Shown here piece after piece: positions 8,293-17,449 of a stretch of DNA of 57,985 nt; within the stretch, counting starts at the first letter, position 1; each line of letters begins with the position of its first letter. The stretch comes from Lentzea nigeriaca (lineage in GTDB: Bacteria > Actinomycetota > Actinomycetes > Mycobacteriales > Pseudonocardiaceae). The notes beneath the pieces are model-generated. The model saw only the letters and a program-made list of their open reading frames with translations, made no database searches and was not told where the DNA came from. The stretch spans positions 1 through 57,985 of the forward strand of contig NZ_JAFBCX010000030.1 in assembly GCF_016907955.1 (NCBI RefSeq), in the 5' to 3' direction. A program made the position numbers and the translations under genes.

Positions 8293-9318
8293 TCAGGGAT
8301 TGGTGACGAACTCGGTGGTGTAGGTCTTGCTCAGGTCGATCTGGTCCTTCTTCGGCTTCACCGCGGGGGAGAACTGGCTGAGCACCTCGAGCACGTTCTT
8401 GGCGCCGTCGGCCTTCATCTTGCCGTCGGAGTTGAACATGCCCTTCGAGTCGTTGATCGACTTGATGTAGAGGTCCTTGTTGCCGCCCGCGAAGTCGGCG
8501 GGCATCTTCTCGGCGATCTCCGCGGCGCTGTGCGAGTTGATGAACGCCAGGGTCTTCACGAACGCGCCGGCGAGCTTGCGGACGGCCTCCTTGTGCTGCT
8601 GCACGAAGTTGCAGTCCATGTACAGCGAGCTGGCCGGGTAGAGACCGCCGAGCGCGGCCTTCGTGCCCTCCACGGTCCGCATGTCCAGCAGCACCTTGGC
8701 CTTGCCCGTGCTGACGAGCGTGGCGATGGTCGGGTCGGTGGTCATGCCCGCGTCGATCGCGCCGTTGTCGACGGCGGCGACGAAGGTCTGACCGGATCCC
8801 GCCTTCACCCCGGTGTAGTCCGAAGTGGACACTCCGGCCTTGGTGGCCAGGTACTGGGTGAGGAAGTCGGTCGACGAGCCGGGGCTGGTGAAGCCCAGCT
8901 TCCTGCCCTTGAAGTCTGCGGGTCCCTTGACGGCGTCGGCCTTGGCGGTCGCGACGACCTCGGCCTCACCGGGCACGTCGGCGAACTGCACGACGCTGGT
9001 GATGCACTTGCCCTTGGCCTGCAGGTCGATCGTGTGGTCGTAGAAACCGACCACGCCGTGGACGTCGCCGGAGACGAGGGAGTTCTCGGCCGTGGCACCG
9101 GCGGGTTCGGTGAGCAGCTGGACCTTCACCCCGGCCTCGGTGAAGTAGCCGAGCTGCTCGGTCAGCTTCGCGGGCAGGTAGATGACCTTCTCGATGCCGC
9201 CGACCATGATCTTGAACTCTGGGTTGTCGGTGCTGACGCCGGACGAGGCCTGCGTGCGGCACGCGGTGAGGCTCAGCGCGCCGATGGCGAGCACGGCGAG
9301 GGTGGCGCGGATCTTCAT
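8293..9318 (-). CDS. ABC transporter substrate-binding lipoprotein (NMT1/SsuA-like)
   Basis: A 341-residue lipoprotein with a signal peptide ending in the lipobox LTAC. Its NMT1/SsuA-type periplasmic-binding fold shows GGIEKVIYLPAKLTEQLGYF, GRKLGFTSPGSSTDFL and GAIDAGMTTDPTIATL. Such proteins bind sulfonates, nitrate, thiamine precursors or aromatic acids; the ligand cannot be read here. ATG 9318 has GGAG eight bases upstream, so it is preferred over GTG 9327. It is last in the operon ATPase-permease-binding protein, with a 34-base gap from the permease. Proximity to sulfur genes makes an organosulfur ligand possible but not shown. Confidence 0.87.
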   Translation of the reverse strand: MKIRATLAVLAIGALSLTACRTQASSGVSTDNPEFKIMVGGIEKVIYLPAKLTEQLGYFTEAGVKVQLLTEPAGATAENSLVSGDVHGVVGFYDHTIDLQAKGKCITSVVQFADVPGEAEVVATAKADAVKGPADFKGRKLGFTSPGSSTDFLTQYLATKAGVSTSDYTGVKAGSGQTFVAAVDNGAIDAGMTTDPTIATLVSTGKAKVLLDMRTVEGTKAALGGLYPASSLYMDCNFVQQHKEAVRKLAGAFVKTLAFINSHSAAEIAEKMPADFAGGNKDLYIKSINDSKGMFNSDGKMKADGAKNVLEVLSQFSPAVKPKKDQIDLSKTYTTEFVTNP

Positions 9319-9352
9319 GACGTTCACTCCGGGGGAGAAGGGGGTGGGAGGG

Positions 9353-10273
9353 TCAGAGCTGGACTTCCGCGCTGGCTGCCGGCGGGCGCCACTTGAGCAG
9401 CCGGTTCTCGGCGAGGGTCAGCAGCCACTCGGCGAGCAGGGCGATCACCGTGATCACGATCATGCCCGCGTAGATGCCTGCCGCGTCGAACGTGCCCTGG
9501 GCGTGGTTGATCAGCAGGCCGAGACCGCGGTCGGCGCCGGTGAACTCACCGACGACCGCGCCGATGAGGGCGAAGCCGAACGCCGAGTGCAGCGAGGCGA
9601 GGATCCACGACGTGGCGGACGGCACGACGATCGTGCCGAGCACCTGCACCCGGCTCGCCCCGAGGATGCGGGCGTTGTTGATGAGGTTGCGGTCGACCTC
9701 CCGCGCGCCCTGGAAGGCGTTGAAGAACACCGCGAAGAACACGAGCACGAACGCCGTGGCGATCTTCGACGACATGCCGAGCCCGAACCAGATCACGAAC
9801 AGCGACGCGAGCACGATGCGCGGCACGGCGTTCGCCGCCTTGATGAACGGCGCGCAGATGTCGGCCAGCAGGCGACTGCGGCCGAGCAGGATGCCGAGCA
9901 CGACACCGGCGAGCGCGCCGAGCACGAAGCCCGCGACCGCTTCCTGCAGCGTGACGACGATCTGCTCCCAGATGCTGCCCTGGCTGGTGCCGACGGTGAA
10001 CCAGTCGGCCAGCTTCGCCGCGACCGCGGAGGGCTTGGAGTAGAAGAACGGGTCGATCAGGTAGGTCGCGGTGAGCTCCCAGCTGACCAGCCACGCCACG
10101 ACGAGCAGGAGCCGGATCGACCAGACCTTGGTCTTGCGCCTGCGGTGCGCGGTGCGCGCGTCCACCGGGGACGCGATGTCCGGAGTGGACTTCGCCGCAG
10201 AGTTCACAGTGGACGTCACGGCCGGTTCCTCCAGTACCTGCGTGGTTTTCTGCGACGCGGTGTCATGCAACAC
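9353..10273 (-). CDS. ABC transporter permease (SsuC/TauC type)
   Basis: 306 residues with about six hydrophobic segments and the EAA-type loop ARILGASRVQVLGTIVVPSA typical of BPD_transp_1 permeases. The first about 45 residues are a hydrophilic cytoplasmic tail. The GTG at 10273 overlaps the end of the ATPase gene by 11 bases, which suggests coupling; a shorter start inside the tail cannot be excluded. It forms the membrane channel for the substrate-binding protein encoded next. Confidence 0.87.
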   Translation of the reverse strand: MLHDTASQKTTQVLEEPAVTSTVNSAAKSTPDIASPVDARTAHRRRKTKVWSIRLLLVVAWLVSWELTATYLIDPFFYSKPSAVAAKLADWFTVGTSQGSIWEQIVVTLQEAVAGFVLGALAGVVLGILLGRSRLLADICAPFIKAANAVPRIVLASLFVIWFGLGMSSKIATAFVLVFFAVFFNAFQGAREVDRNLINNARILGASRVQVLGTIVVPSATSWILASLHSAFGFALIGAVVGEFTGADRGLGLLINHAQGTFDAAGIYAGMIVITVIALLAEWLLTLAENRLLKWRPPAASAEVQL

Positions 10274-11066
10274 GGGTGGCTCCCTGCTCGCGTGCCTTCT
10301 CGACCTCTTCGCGCAGCGAGTCCCAGATCTCCCGGTAGATCTCCAGGAACTGCGACGTCAGCCGGACCTCCTCGACCGTTCGCGGCCGGTCGAGTCCGAC
10401 GGTGAAGGTCGCCTTGACCGTCGCCGGGCTGCTGGTCATCACGACGACCTTGTCGGCGAGCGCGATGGCCTCCTCCAGGTCGTGCGTCACGAACACGACG
10501 CCCGCGCCGGTGCCCGACCACAGCCGCAGCAGCTCGTCCTGCATCAACGCCCGCGTCTGCACGTCCAGGGCGCTGAACGGCTCGTCCATCAGCAGGATCG
10601 ACGGCTCGTTGACGAGCGTCTGCGCCATCGCGACGCGCTTGCGCATGCCGCCGGAGAGCTGGTGCGGGTAGTAGTCCTCGAACCCGCCGAGGCCGACCCG
10701 CTGCACCCAGTCGCGCGCCTTCGAGCGGGCGGCCGCCTTCGACTCGCCGCGGTAGCGGGGCCCGGCCGCGACGTTGTCCAGCACCGACCGCCACGGCAGC
10801 ACGGCGTCGTTCTGGAACATGTATCCGACACCCTCCGGGATGCCGGTGACGTGCTGCCCGCCTACCAGGACCTCGCCCTCCGACGGGGGTTCGAGTCCGG
10901 AGACGAGCGACAGGGTCGTGGACTTGCCGCACCCCGTGGGGCCGACGACGGCGACGAACTCGCCGCGGTCCACGGTCATCGTGAGGTCCCGAACCGCCGT
11001 GTGCACCCCACCCGATCCGGTGGGGAAGCGTTTCGTCGCCCCGCGCAGCTCGATCAGTTCCGCCAT
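10263..11066 (-). CDS. ABC transporter ATP-binding protein (SsuB/TauB type)
   Basis: 267 residues with Walker A GPTGCGKST, signature LSGGM, Walker B ILLMDEP and the switch histidine in VTHD, a complete importer ATPase. The start at 11066 (MAELIELRGATKRF) has GGGAG upstream; the longer frame to 11225 is non-coding leader. It is the first gene of the three-gene importer operon and is divergent from a sensor kinase 157 bases away. Confidence 0.9.
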   Translation of the reverse strand: MAELIELRGATKRFPTGSGGVHTAVRDLTMTVDRGEFVAVVGPTGCGKSTTLSLVSGLEPPSEGEVLVGGQHVTGIPEGVGYMFQNDAVLPWRSVLDNVAAGPRYRGESKAAARSKARDWVQRVGLGGFEDYYPHQLSGGMRKRVAMAQTLVNEPSILLMDEPFSALDVQTRALMQDELLRLWSGTGAGVVFVTHDLEEAIALADKVVVMTSSPATVKATFTVGLDRPRTVEEVRLTSQFLEIYREIWDSLREEVEKAREQGATRVA

Positions 11067-11156
11067 GCGTGCCAGCTCCCTGGGGTTTCGCCGGTGTTGC
11101 TTGGCGGTGAACGGTAGGTGTGCCCCGTCACTCCTCGATGCTTTGTCGCGCAGTAC

Positions 11157-11185
11157 GCGCAACGAACGTAATTCGCGTTTTGCGC
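11157..11185. promoter_or_regulatory. Possible operator between the importer and the two-component system
   Basis: An imperfect inverted repeat (GCGCAACGAA ... TTCGCGTTTTGCGC) lies in the AT-richest part of the 157-base divergent intergenic region. Its place and symmetry fit a binding site for the neighbouring response regulator, but no known consensus was matched. Confidence 0.35.
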
Positions 11186-11223
11186 TTTTTGCTCTGGGGC
11201 CGCGCGGAGTTACCGTCTGGCGC

Positions 11224-12837
11224 ATGACCAGGGCGAAGATGCCGCTCGTCCGCCGGCTGCTGATCCTGCAGATCGGCCTGCTGGCGCTGGTGCTCGTGGT
11301 GGGCGCCTTGCTCGGCGTGTGGACCGAGAGCCGCGAGCTGTCCCGTCAGTACCAGGACCGGGCGCTCGCCGTGGCCGAGGCGGTGGCGTCGGATCCCGGC
11401 CTGGGCGACGCCGTGGCGCAGGACCAGCAGCCCCTGGTGCAGGACCAGGCGGAGCGCGCCCGGATCGCGACCGACGCCCTGTTCGTGGTGGTGACCGACG
11501 AGCACGGCATCCGGATGGCCCACCCCAACCCCGGGATGATCGGCGAGCACGTGAGCACCGATCCCAGCGCGGCGCTCGCCGGGAACGAGGTCTCCAACAT
11601 CGAACGCGGCACTCTCGGCCTCTCGGCACGCGGCAAGGTGCCGTTGCGCGACCACACCGGCACGATCGTCGGCGAGGTCAGCGTCGGCATCAACGCGTCC
11701 GAGATCGACAACGCGCGGTGGCGCCAGCTCGGCACCACGGCGTTGTTCGCAGGAGGCGCGCTCCTGCTCGGCGTGGCGGGTGCCGTCCTGCTCGCGCGCA
11801 GGCTGAAGCGCCAGACGCTTGGCGTCGAACCGCACGAGCTCGCCGAGCTGATGCAGGAGCACCAGGCGGTGCTGCACGGCATCGGCGAGGGCGTGCTCGC
11901 GGTGGACGCGAACGGGCGCGTGTCCGTGTGCAACACCGAGGCGGGACGACTGCTGCGGCTCACCGCCCCGGTCGGCACGCCCCTCGCCGAGCTGGACCTG
12001 CCGGCGCCGTTGCGGGAGGTGCTGGAGGCACGCGCGCGCGTCGACAACCTGATCACCATCGCCGGTGACCACGTCCTCGTGGCGAACTACCGCGAGGTGC
12101 GCAAGGACGGTTACGACCTGGGCGGTGTGCTGACGTTGCGCGACCGCACGGATCTGGAAGCACTGACCAGCGAGCTGGGCTCCACGCGCGGCCTGACCGA
12201 CGCGCTGCGGGCGCAGCGCCACGAGTTCGCGAACCGCATGCACACGCTGTCCGGACTCCTGCAGACGCGGCACTACGACGAGGCGATCGAGTACGTGACG
12301 GCGATGTCGTCCGGGCCGATCACCATGCTCGGGTCCAGCGAGGAGATCAACGACCCGTACCTGCAGGCGTTCCTGTCCGCCAAGACGTCGGCGGCGGCCG
12401 AGCAGGGCGTGCGGCTGGTGCTGGGCCCGTCGAGCTGGGTTCCGTCCAAAGTGGTCGCACCGGTCGAGGTGACGACGGTGGTGGGCAACCTGGTCGACAA
12501 CGCGCTGCACGCCGCGAGCCACGGCACTCGCCGCCCGGCGACGGTCGAGGTCGACCTGCTGGCCGAGGACACGACCCTGCACGTGGCGGTGACCGACTCC
12601 GGTGACGGAGTGCCGGAGCACCTGCGGGACAGCATCTTCACCGAAGGTGTGTCCACAAAGGAAGGTGAGGGACGCGGCCTCGGTCTCGCGCTCACCCGCC
12701 AGGCGGCCCGCAGTCTCGGCGGTGACGTCGAGCTGGCGGAGAGCAGCGGCGGGGGAGCGCTGTTCCTGGCTCACCTGCCGCAGGTGCTCGAACCCGCGGA
12801 TCGCGCGGAGGTACTGGTCGAGGAGGAACTGACGTGA
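11224..12837 (+). CDS. CitA/DcuS-type sensor histidine kinase
   Basis: 537 residues. A membrane helix near residues 12-35 and a second near 175-197 flank an extracytoplasmic PASTA-free sensor of the CitA/DcuS (Cache-like) class. A PAS domain (VLHGIGEGVLAVDANGRV) follows, then a phosphoacceptor segment ALRAQRHEFANRMHTLSGLL, and an ATPase domain with VVGNLVDNALHA and GRGLGLALTRQA. The class usually senses small carboxylates outside the cell. It ends with a 4-base overlap with the response regulator and is divergent from the ABC importer it likely controls. Confidence 0.88.
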   Translation: MTRAKMPLVRRLLILQIGLLALVLVVGALLGVWTESRELSRQYQDRALAVAEAVASDPGLGDAVAQDQQPLVQDQAERARIATDALFVVVTDEHGIRMAHPNPGMIGEHVSTDPSAALAGNEVSNIERGTLGLSARGKVPLRDHTGTIVGEVSVGINASEIDNARWRQLGTTALFAGGALLLGVAGAVLLARRLKRQTLGVEPHELAELMQEHQAVLHGIGEGVLAVDANGRVSVCNTEAGRLLRLTAPVGTPLAELDLPAPLREVLEARARVDNLITIAGDHVLVANYREVRKDGYDLGGVLTLRDRTDLEALTSELGSTRGLTDALRAQRHEFANRMHTLSGLLQTRHYDEAIEYVTAMSSGPITMLGSSEEINDPYLQAFLSAKTSAAAEQGVRLVLGPSSWVPSKVVAPVEVTTVVGNLVDNALHAASHGTRRPATVEVDLLAEDTTLHVAVTDSGDGVPEHLRDSIFTEGVSTKEGEGRGLGLALTRQAARSLGGDVELAESSGGGALFLAHLPQVLEPADRAEVLVEEELT

Positions 12838-13505
12838 CGATCCGCGTCCTCATCGTCGAGGACGACATCAGAGTGGCGAACCTGCACGCCGACTTCGTCC
12901 GGCGCGTCCCCGGCTACGCCGTGGCGGGCCTCGCGCACAACGCCGCCGATGCCCGTGCCCGGCTCGCCGACACGCCGGTGGACCTCGTGCTGCTGGACAA
13001 CTACCTGCCCGGCGAGTCGGGTCTCCTGCTGCTGCGGGAGATCACCACAGACACGATCATGCTCACCGCCGTGTCCGACGCCGCCACCGTCCGCGCGGCG
13101 TTCGCCGCCGGAGCACTGAACTACCTGGTCAAACCGTTCGACGGGGACGACCTGGCCGACCGCCTCACGGCCTACGCGCGCTACCACGCGCAGCTCTCCC
13201 CAGCCGGCCGCACCGCGAGCCAGGCCGACATCGACCGCGCGGTGCGCCTGCTGCACGAACGCGACCGCCGCAACACCCCGAAGGGCATGTCCGCGGCCAC
13301 GGCCCAGCTGGTCGCCGACGGGTTGCGCTCGTACGGCTCACCGGCGTCCGCGGCGGAGCTCGCCACCGAACTCGGCATCGCGCGGGCCACGGCGCAGCGG
13401 TACCTCACCTCGCTGGTGCGCGACGGCGGGGCGACGATGAGGTTGCGGTACGGCGCCACCGGACGGCCGGAGCACGAGTACAGCTGGGTCGGCGCCGGAC
13501 GGTAG
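12834..13505 (+). CDS. CitB/DcuR-type response regulator
   Basis: 223 residues: a receiver domain with VEDD near the N-terminus, the phosphoacceptor Asp in VLLDNYLPG and Lys in VKPFD, then a C-terminal helix-turn-helix (SAAELATELGIARATAQRYL). The GTG start overlaps the kinase stop as GTGA, so the pair is translationally coupled. Its probable targets are the divergent importer operon and its own. Confidence 0.88.
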   Translation: MTIRVLIVEDDIRVANLHADFVRRVPGYAVAGLAHNAADARARLADTPVDLVLLDNYLPGESGLLLLREITTDTIMLTAVSDAATVRAAFAAGALNYLVKPFDGDDLADRLTAYARYHAQLSPAGRTASQADIDRAVRLLHERDRRNTPKGMSAATAQLVADGLRSYGSPASAAELATELGIARATAQRYLTSLVRDGGATMRLRYGATGRPEHEYSWVGAGR

Positions 13506-13539
13506 GTTCGGCGCCGCCGTTCCGCGATCGAGGAGCCCG

Positions 13540-14379
13540 ATGAGCGTCCGAGTCCTGCCGCTGGCAGCACTGTTCCTGGTAGCCGCGTGCTCGGGAGGCG
13601 CGGACGACGAGCCCGCGCAGGCGTCGCAGACGGTGGAACGCGCCGCGGTGACATTGCCGCCCTCACCCGCGGTGCCGGACTACCAGCTCGGCACCGCCTA
13701 CCCGCCTCCCGCCGGGGTCACCCTGGTCGCCCGCGACAGCACGGCCTCTCCCGCGCCCGGCGTCCACAACGTCTGCTACGTCAACGGTTTCCAGACCCAG
13801 CCGCAGGAACGCGAGCTGTGGCTGACGCAGCGCAGGCACCTGCTCCTCACCGACCCCGGCGGCGAGCCGGTGATCGACCCGGACTGGCCGGACGAGTTCC
13901 TGCTGGACACCTCGACACCGTCCAACCGGGACGAACTGGCCCGCATCACCGGCGAGTCGATCACCCGCTGCGCCGACCGCGGCTTCGGCTCCGTCGAGAT
14001 CGACAACCTCGACTCCTACTCACGCTCCGGCGGCCGGCTGACCGTCGACCACAACATGGCCTACGCGGCGTTGCTCAGCGCACGGGCACACGACCGCGGC
14101 CTGCCGATCGGCCAGAAGAACTCGGCGGAGGTCAGCCGGCGCGCCCACGACGAGGTCGGCTTCGACTTCGCCGTCACGGAGGAGTGCCACGCCTTCTCCG
14201 AGTGCCCGACGTACACCGGCGTCTACGGCGTGCACGTGATCGACATCGAGTACACCGACAACCTGCGTGGCACGTTCGCTGACGTCTGCGCGGACCCGGC
14301 GACACCGAGGACGACGACGTTGCGCGACCGGAAACTGGTCGGGCCGGACAACTCGAGCTACGTCTTCCAGCACTGCTGA
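13540..14379 (+). CDS. Secreted GH114-like lipoprotein (endo-alpha-1,4-polygalactosaminidase family)
   Basis: 279 residues. A signal peptide with lipobox VAAC is followed by a Thr/Pro-rich linker and a catalytic-like domain with VCYVNGFQTQ, GFGSVEIDNLDSYSRS, GLPIGQKNS and FAVTEECHAF. These are the hallmark segments of the GH114/COG3868 TIM-barrel family, with acidic residues at EIDNLD and TEE. Substrates in actinomycetes are mostly unknown (galactosaminogalactan in fungi-related members). A weak hairpin downstream (about 14393-14414) may terminate it. Confidence 0.75.
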   Translation: MSVRVLPLAALFLVAACSGGADDEPAQASQTVERAAVTLPPSPAVPDYQLGTAYPPPAGVTLVARDSTASPAPGVHNVCYVNGFQTQPQERELWLTQRRHLLLTDPGGEPVIDPDWPDEFLLDTSTPSNRDELARITGESITRCADRGFGSVEIDNLDSYSRSGGRLTVDHNMAYAALLSARAHDRGLPIGQKNSAEVSRRAHDEVGFDFAVTEECHAFSECPTYTGVYGVHVIDIEYTDNLRGTFADVCADPATPRTTTLRDRKLVGPDNSSYVFQHC

Positions 14380-14537
14380 CCGTCAGGTGACGTCTCGGCC
14401 CTGCGCGTGCCGAGAAGCACGTCCGTGCAGTTCAGCGGCATTGGCAGGCTGCCGATCAAAGGCCTCCTGACCGCCGGTGGCGGAGATCCTTCTCCGCACT
14501 ACTGAAGATCGTCATCTTCGGCGTCGACGTTCAAGCG

Positions 14538-14894
14538 ATGCAGAATGGATGGATGTCGTCGGTTCACGAGTCTTGGGATGACCTGCGGAGTCGTCTGCGG
14601 CTTGGTCAACGATTGACAGGAACGGTGGTGCGGGTCCCGAGGCCGGGTGCCATCGGGGTTTTCGTTGACCTTGGGCTTTCGGTCGGCGGCTTCGTCGACG
14701 TCCTGCTGTTGCCGTTCGACGCGGCCCGCTGGCCAGTCGACGGAACGGTGACCGAGTTTGAGATCTGGTGGATGGACGAGCGTCCTCAGATCAGGCTGAA
14801 GCCGGTCGATCCCGCGTATGTGCGGGAAGACTTCGACGGTTGGGTTGCCGAGGAGAACTCGACGGCTGCGGAACGATGGCGGCAGTCTGCGTAG
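14538..14894 (+). CDS. Small S1-like domain protein, function unknown
   Basis: 118 residues. The central part LGQRLTGTVVRVPRPGAIGVFVDLGLSVGGFVDVL has the shape of an S1/OB-fold beta-barrel, and the C-terminal third is polar. This resembles short actinomycete proteins sometimes found beside immunity or HEAT-repeat genes. An ATG at 14553 is an equally good start. No operon partner is certain; the next frame begins 78 bases later. Confidence 0.6.
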   Translation: MQNGWMSSVHESWDDLRSRLRLGQRLTGTVVRVPRPGAIGVFVDLGLSVGGFVDVLLLPFDAARWPVDGTVTEFEIWWMDERPQIRLKPVDPAYVREDFDGWVAEENSTAAERWRQSA

Positions 14895-14972
14895 TCACTG
14901 AGTCAGCAGCTAGAACTTGATCATCCAAAACCTGCCACGATCGCGCGTCATAGAGTTGCCGTTGCCGTACCT

Positions 14973-15602
14973 GTGTGGAAGGGATGCCGCATCTTGGTTC
15001 AACCTGCCTATCGAACGCAACGTCATGTGCTTCGGCCGGACTGCCATTGGCACCACGTTGAACGGTTCGCGGACTCCCTGGCATGGCCGCTGGTTCACAG
15101 CTCACAGCGCGATCAGGCGGCCGGGGTCGACGGGCAGATGGTCTGGCAGTCAGCAGACGGCGTCTCGATCCACTACGTCATCGACGCCACGGCTGGGATC
15201 GGTTACGTGACGCTCGCCGGTCCGGACGAGGTGACTGTGGGCCGGTTCGTCTCGGAGGCGGTGAACGCTCTGAGTCCCTGGACTCTGGAGCAGCTCTTCC
15301 GGGAATTCGACCGAAGCGAGGATGTCGTGGAGCGAGGCAGGCTGACTCTGCGGATCGGGCTGGCCGCGCCCGCAGCGTCCAACACCGGCTGTCTGCAGCG
15401 CATCCAGCAGTCGCTTACACATGTTGACCCGAGAATCCGGCTGGCCGCCGTCTGGGCTGCCTCGTACACCGGGTACAGCGAGTTCACTTCCCTTGTTCGA
15501 GATACCGCCGAGTCAGATCCTGAAGAATGGCTGCGAGTACGGGCGGCCAGCGTCGTGGACGCGTTCGAAGCAGCGAACCCGCACGGCCCTGATGCGTCCT
15601 GA
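14973..15602 (+). CDS. Hypothetical protein with HEAT-like C-terminal helices
   Basis: 209 residues with a GTG start and no clear ribosome binding site, so the 5' end is uncertain. The middle part (VWQSADGVSIHYVIDATAGI) is a beta-rich domain. The end, with DPRIRLAAVWAASYTGYSEF and EWLRVRAASVVDAFE, resembles HEAT repeats. I do not recognise the family. It borders the decayed region to its right and may itself be 5'-truncated. Confidence 0.5.
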   Translation: MWKGCRILVQPAYRTQRHVLRPDCHWHHVERFADSLAWPLVHSSQRDQAAGVDGQMVWQSADGVSIHYVIDATAGIGYVTLAGPDEVTVGRFVSEAVNALSPWTLEQLFREFDRSEDVVERGRLTLRIGLAAPAASNTGCLQRIQQSLTHVDPRIRLAAVWAASYTGYSEFTSLVRDTAESDPEEWLRVRAASVVDAFEAANPHGPDAS

Positions 15603-15774
15603 CCGCGGGGGCCTGTTTAGGGATCAGTGTTGGTGTGGCTTCTCGGCGCGTCTGATTGCGGCATGACGGGACGTCCTTGTGCGTGTTTCCTCGCGGGCTC
15701 GGGTAGCGCCTCAGGGTCCGATCGTTTGCGCGGACGCACGGCCCATCCACCACCACTTCGATGTTTGCAAGAAG

Positions 15775-16005
15775 TCGATGCTTCAACTGCCGTCGCCACG
15801 CTGAACGCCGTTGCCGCGAAGGTGATCAGCTACGAGCAACAGTTCGGCATGTGGCCGTCAGTGCTCGATGGGCAGCCCGTGCTGCCTGGTGATCTCGTGT
15901 TCTACGGCACCTCGCGCAGAATCCACCACTTCCGGCCTCTCCCTGGGGAGCGGCAAGATGATCAACGCGACCCGGCGCGGGACCCGTGTGGGCCAGGTGC
16001 GTCCG
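15775..16005 (+). pseudogene. NlpC/P60 peptidase remnant with a frameshift
   Basis: One frame reads VLPGDLVFYGTSRRIHH and the next reads GLSLGSGKMINATRRGTRV. Together they are the His-bearing half of an NlpC/P60 cell-wall peptidase. The join needs removal of one base near 15931-15935. The upstream half with the catalytic Cys and the signal peptide is missing, so this is a dead fragment. Confidence 0.65.
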
Positions 16006-16089
16006 TTGTCCCGAGGTCAGATCGTGCACGACGAGTGGCTTTCCTGGGCTTGCGACCGCCACGAGTGTGCGGTCGGGACTGAAACGGCC
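15983..16089 (-). pseudogene. WD40-repeat remnant
   Basis: The minus strand encodes FSPDRTLVAVASPGKPLVVH followed by DLTSGQRTHL, one good WD40 blade. No further blades are intact in any frame nearby. It abuts the NlpC/P60 remnant on the other strand. Actinomycete WD40 proteins are often long kinase- or NACHT-linked regulators, so this may belong with the NACHT-type remnant at 17.2 kb. Confidence 0.45.
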
Positions 16090-16456
16090 TGTCGTCCCGC
16101 TGGCCCCGACGTCCGTAGTGCCGGTGCGGCGTAGTCGATCGACGACCCTTTTCACGTTGTCCTCCAAGGCCAGCGCCAGCACCGCGAGCCGAAGCCCGCG
16201 TTGAACCAGCCGGTGGCGACGGGGAAGGCGGCCATCGCCCGCGGCGACGATGGTCACGACAGTGTGGAACACGGTGACTCCCCTCAGATGTGTCACCTCA
16301 TGGACGCCGACCGGGCGCAGATGGTGACTTCCGGCCGGAGCGCCTGCCGAAGGCAGGTCATTGGACCCTTCCGATTGATTGCCGGCGAGTTCACGGTGGG
16401 CAGTGCTGCGGCAAACCGAGGGGTGGTCTCAAGATCTGTCACTAGGAGGTTGCATC
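16090..16456. other. No recognisable gene
   Basis: About 370 bases with only short shadow frames. Apart from the AGGAGGT immediately before 16457 I see no feature. Confidence 0.5.
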
Positions 16457-17173
16457 ATGCAACGGACCGTCCTGGTTTTCCCCGTTTTGCAAGGAAAAAC
16501 CGACGCCGAGGTTCGCTCCATCGCCGACCGGTTCCGAGCGCGACCGGACGAATACGCTGAGTCTCGCCACCGGCTCGGTGTGACGCTCGAACGCGCGTAC
16601 CAACAGAAGACGCCCATGGGTGATTTCGTGGTCGCCTACGTCGAATCCGAGCTCGGTTTCGGCGAGTTCGTTGGAGCGGCCGTGTCCTCGGACCTCGCGA
16701 TCGACCGGTTCTTCGTGAACTCGGTCCGTGAGATCCACGGCATCGATCTCACGCAGCCGCCCGCCGCTCCGTTGCCGGAGACCATCGGAGTCTGGACCGA
16801 CCCCGAGGTCACCACGCGCCGCCGGGGCATGGCCTTCACTGCCCCGACGCTGCCAGGAGTCGCCGATGCCGGACGTGCGTTCGTCGCGGACGCGTTCAGC
16901 CGTGACGACATGACCAGGTCACGGCGCGCGTTGGGGCACAACGTGGAGGTCGTCACCATCACGGCCACTCCTGAAGGCGACATCGTCGGGGTCTACCTCG
17001 AAGGCGACGACCCGTGGGACGGTAACGCGAGACTGGCGGCCTCCGAGGATCCGTTCGACCTGTGGTTCAAGGGAGAGCTGGCGAAGCTGTTCCCGCCGTT
17101 CGTCGACTTCTCGCAACCGATCGCCGGCGTGACGGAGATCTTCGACTCGGTGGAGTTGCACGTACTGGCCTGA
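16457..17173 (+). CDS. Hypothetical protein with a duplicated alpha/beta domain
   Basis: 238 residues preceded by AGGAGGT. Two halves share a pattern: an N-terminal strand, an Arg-rich helix, then TPMGDFVVAYVESE in the first and TPEGDIVGVYLEGD in the second, each followed by a helix containing D.W or D.F and an IHGIDLTQP / FVDFSQPIAG ending. I read this as a tandem duplication of a small ferredoxin-like (DUF6176/GYD-like) unit. Function unknown. It is the only intact gene inside the decayed stretch. Confidence 0.65.
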   Translation: MQRTVLVFPVLQGKTDAEVRSIADRFRARPDEYAESRHRLGVTLERAYQQKTPMGDFVVAYVESELGFGEFVGAAVSSDLAIDRFFVNSVREIHGIDLTQPPAAPLPETIGVWTDPEVTTRRRGMAFTAPTLPGVADAGRAFVADAFSRDDMTRSRRALGHNVEVVTITATPEGDIVGVYLEGDDPWDGNARLAASEDPFDLWFKGELAKLFPPFVDFSQPIAGVTEIFDSVELHVLA

Positions 17174-17178
17174 CCACC

Positions 17179-17310
17179 CTACGAGACCAGCGCCGGCACG
17201 ACCGCTGTGAGGTGTTCTTGCAGGTGTGCGTGCCGGAACTGGTAGGTCGGCCGTGGCACTCCGCGTTTGTGCATGTCGTCGAGGAGCATCAGCCGCCACG
17301 GCAGAACCCA
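17179..17310 (-). pseudogene. C-terminal remnant of a NACHT-type regulator
   Basis: The last 43 codons of a minus-strand frame read LMLLDDMHKRGVPRPTYQFR, HAHLQEHL and a stop. This is the characteristic tail of large actinomycete NACHT/P-loop membrane proteins (usually ending YQFRHARLQEHLA). Nothing upstream in this frame continues the protein. Confidence 0.5.
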
Positions 17311-17449
17311 CGTGCCGATGAAGCCGACGCCTCCGATCGCGCCACCGTCGCCCGGTTTGTGCTCCCGCCCAGCAGCACCGCGAGTACCCCTGCGGCTTGG
17401 GGACGAGCACCACGCGATCTCGCGGCTCTGCGCCACGGTGATCAGCCAT

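Noticed and set aside
5802..8306. An 834-residue plus-strand frame
   Set aside because: It is antisense to the BTAD-TPR regulator, rich in Arg/Pro/Gln with no domain, the usual mirror of a GC-rich gene.
9182..10405. Plus-strand frame of 407 residues across the importer genes
   Set aside because: Antisense shadow of the binding-protein and permease genes; composition dominated by Arg, Glu and Asp.
15484..15799. Minus-strand frames of 60-100 residues near 15.6 kb
   Set aside because: Weak resemblance to transposase linker sequence only; no conserved motif, so not called as a mobile element.
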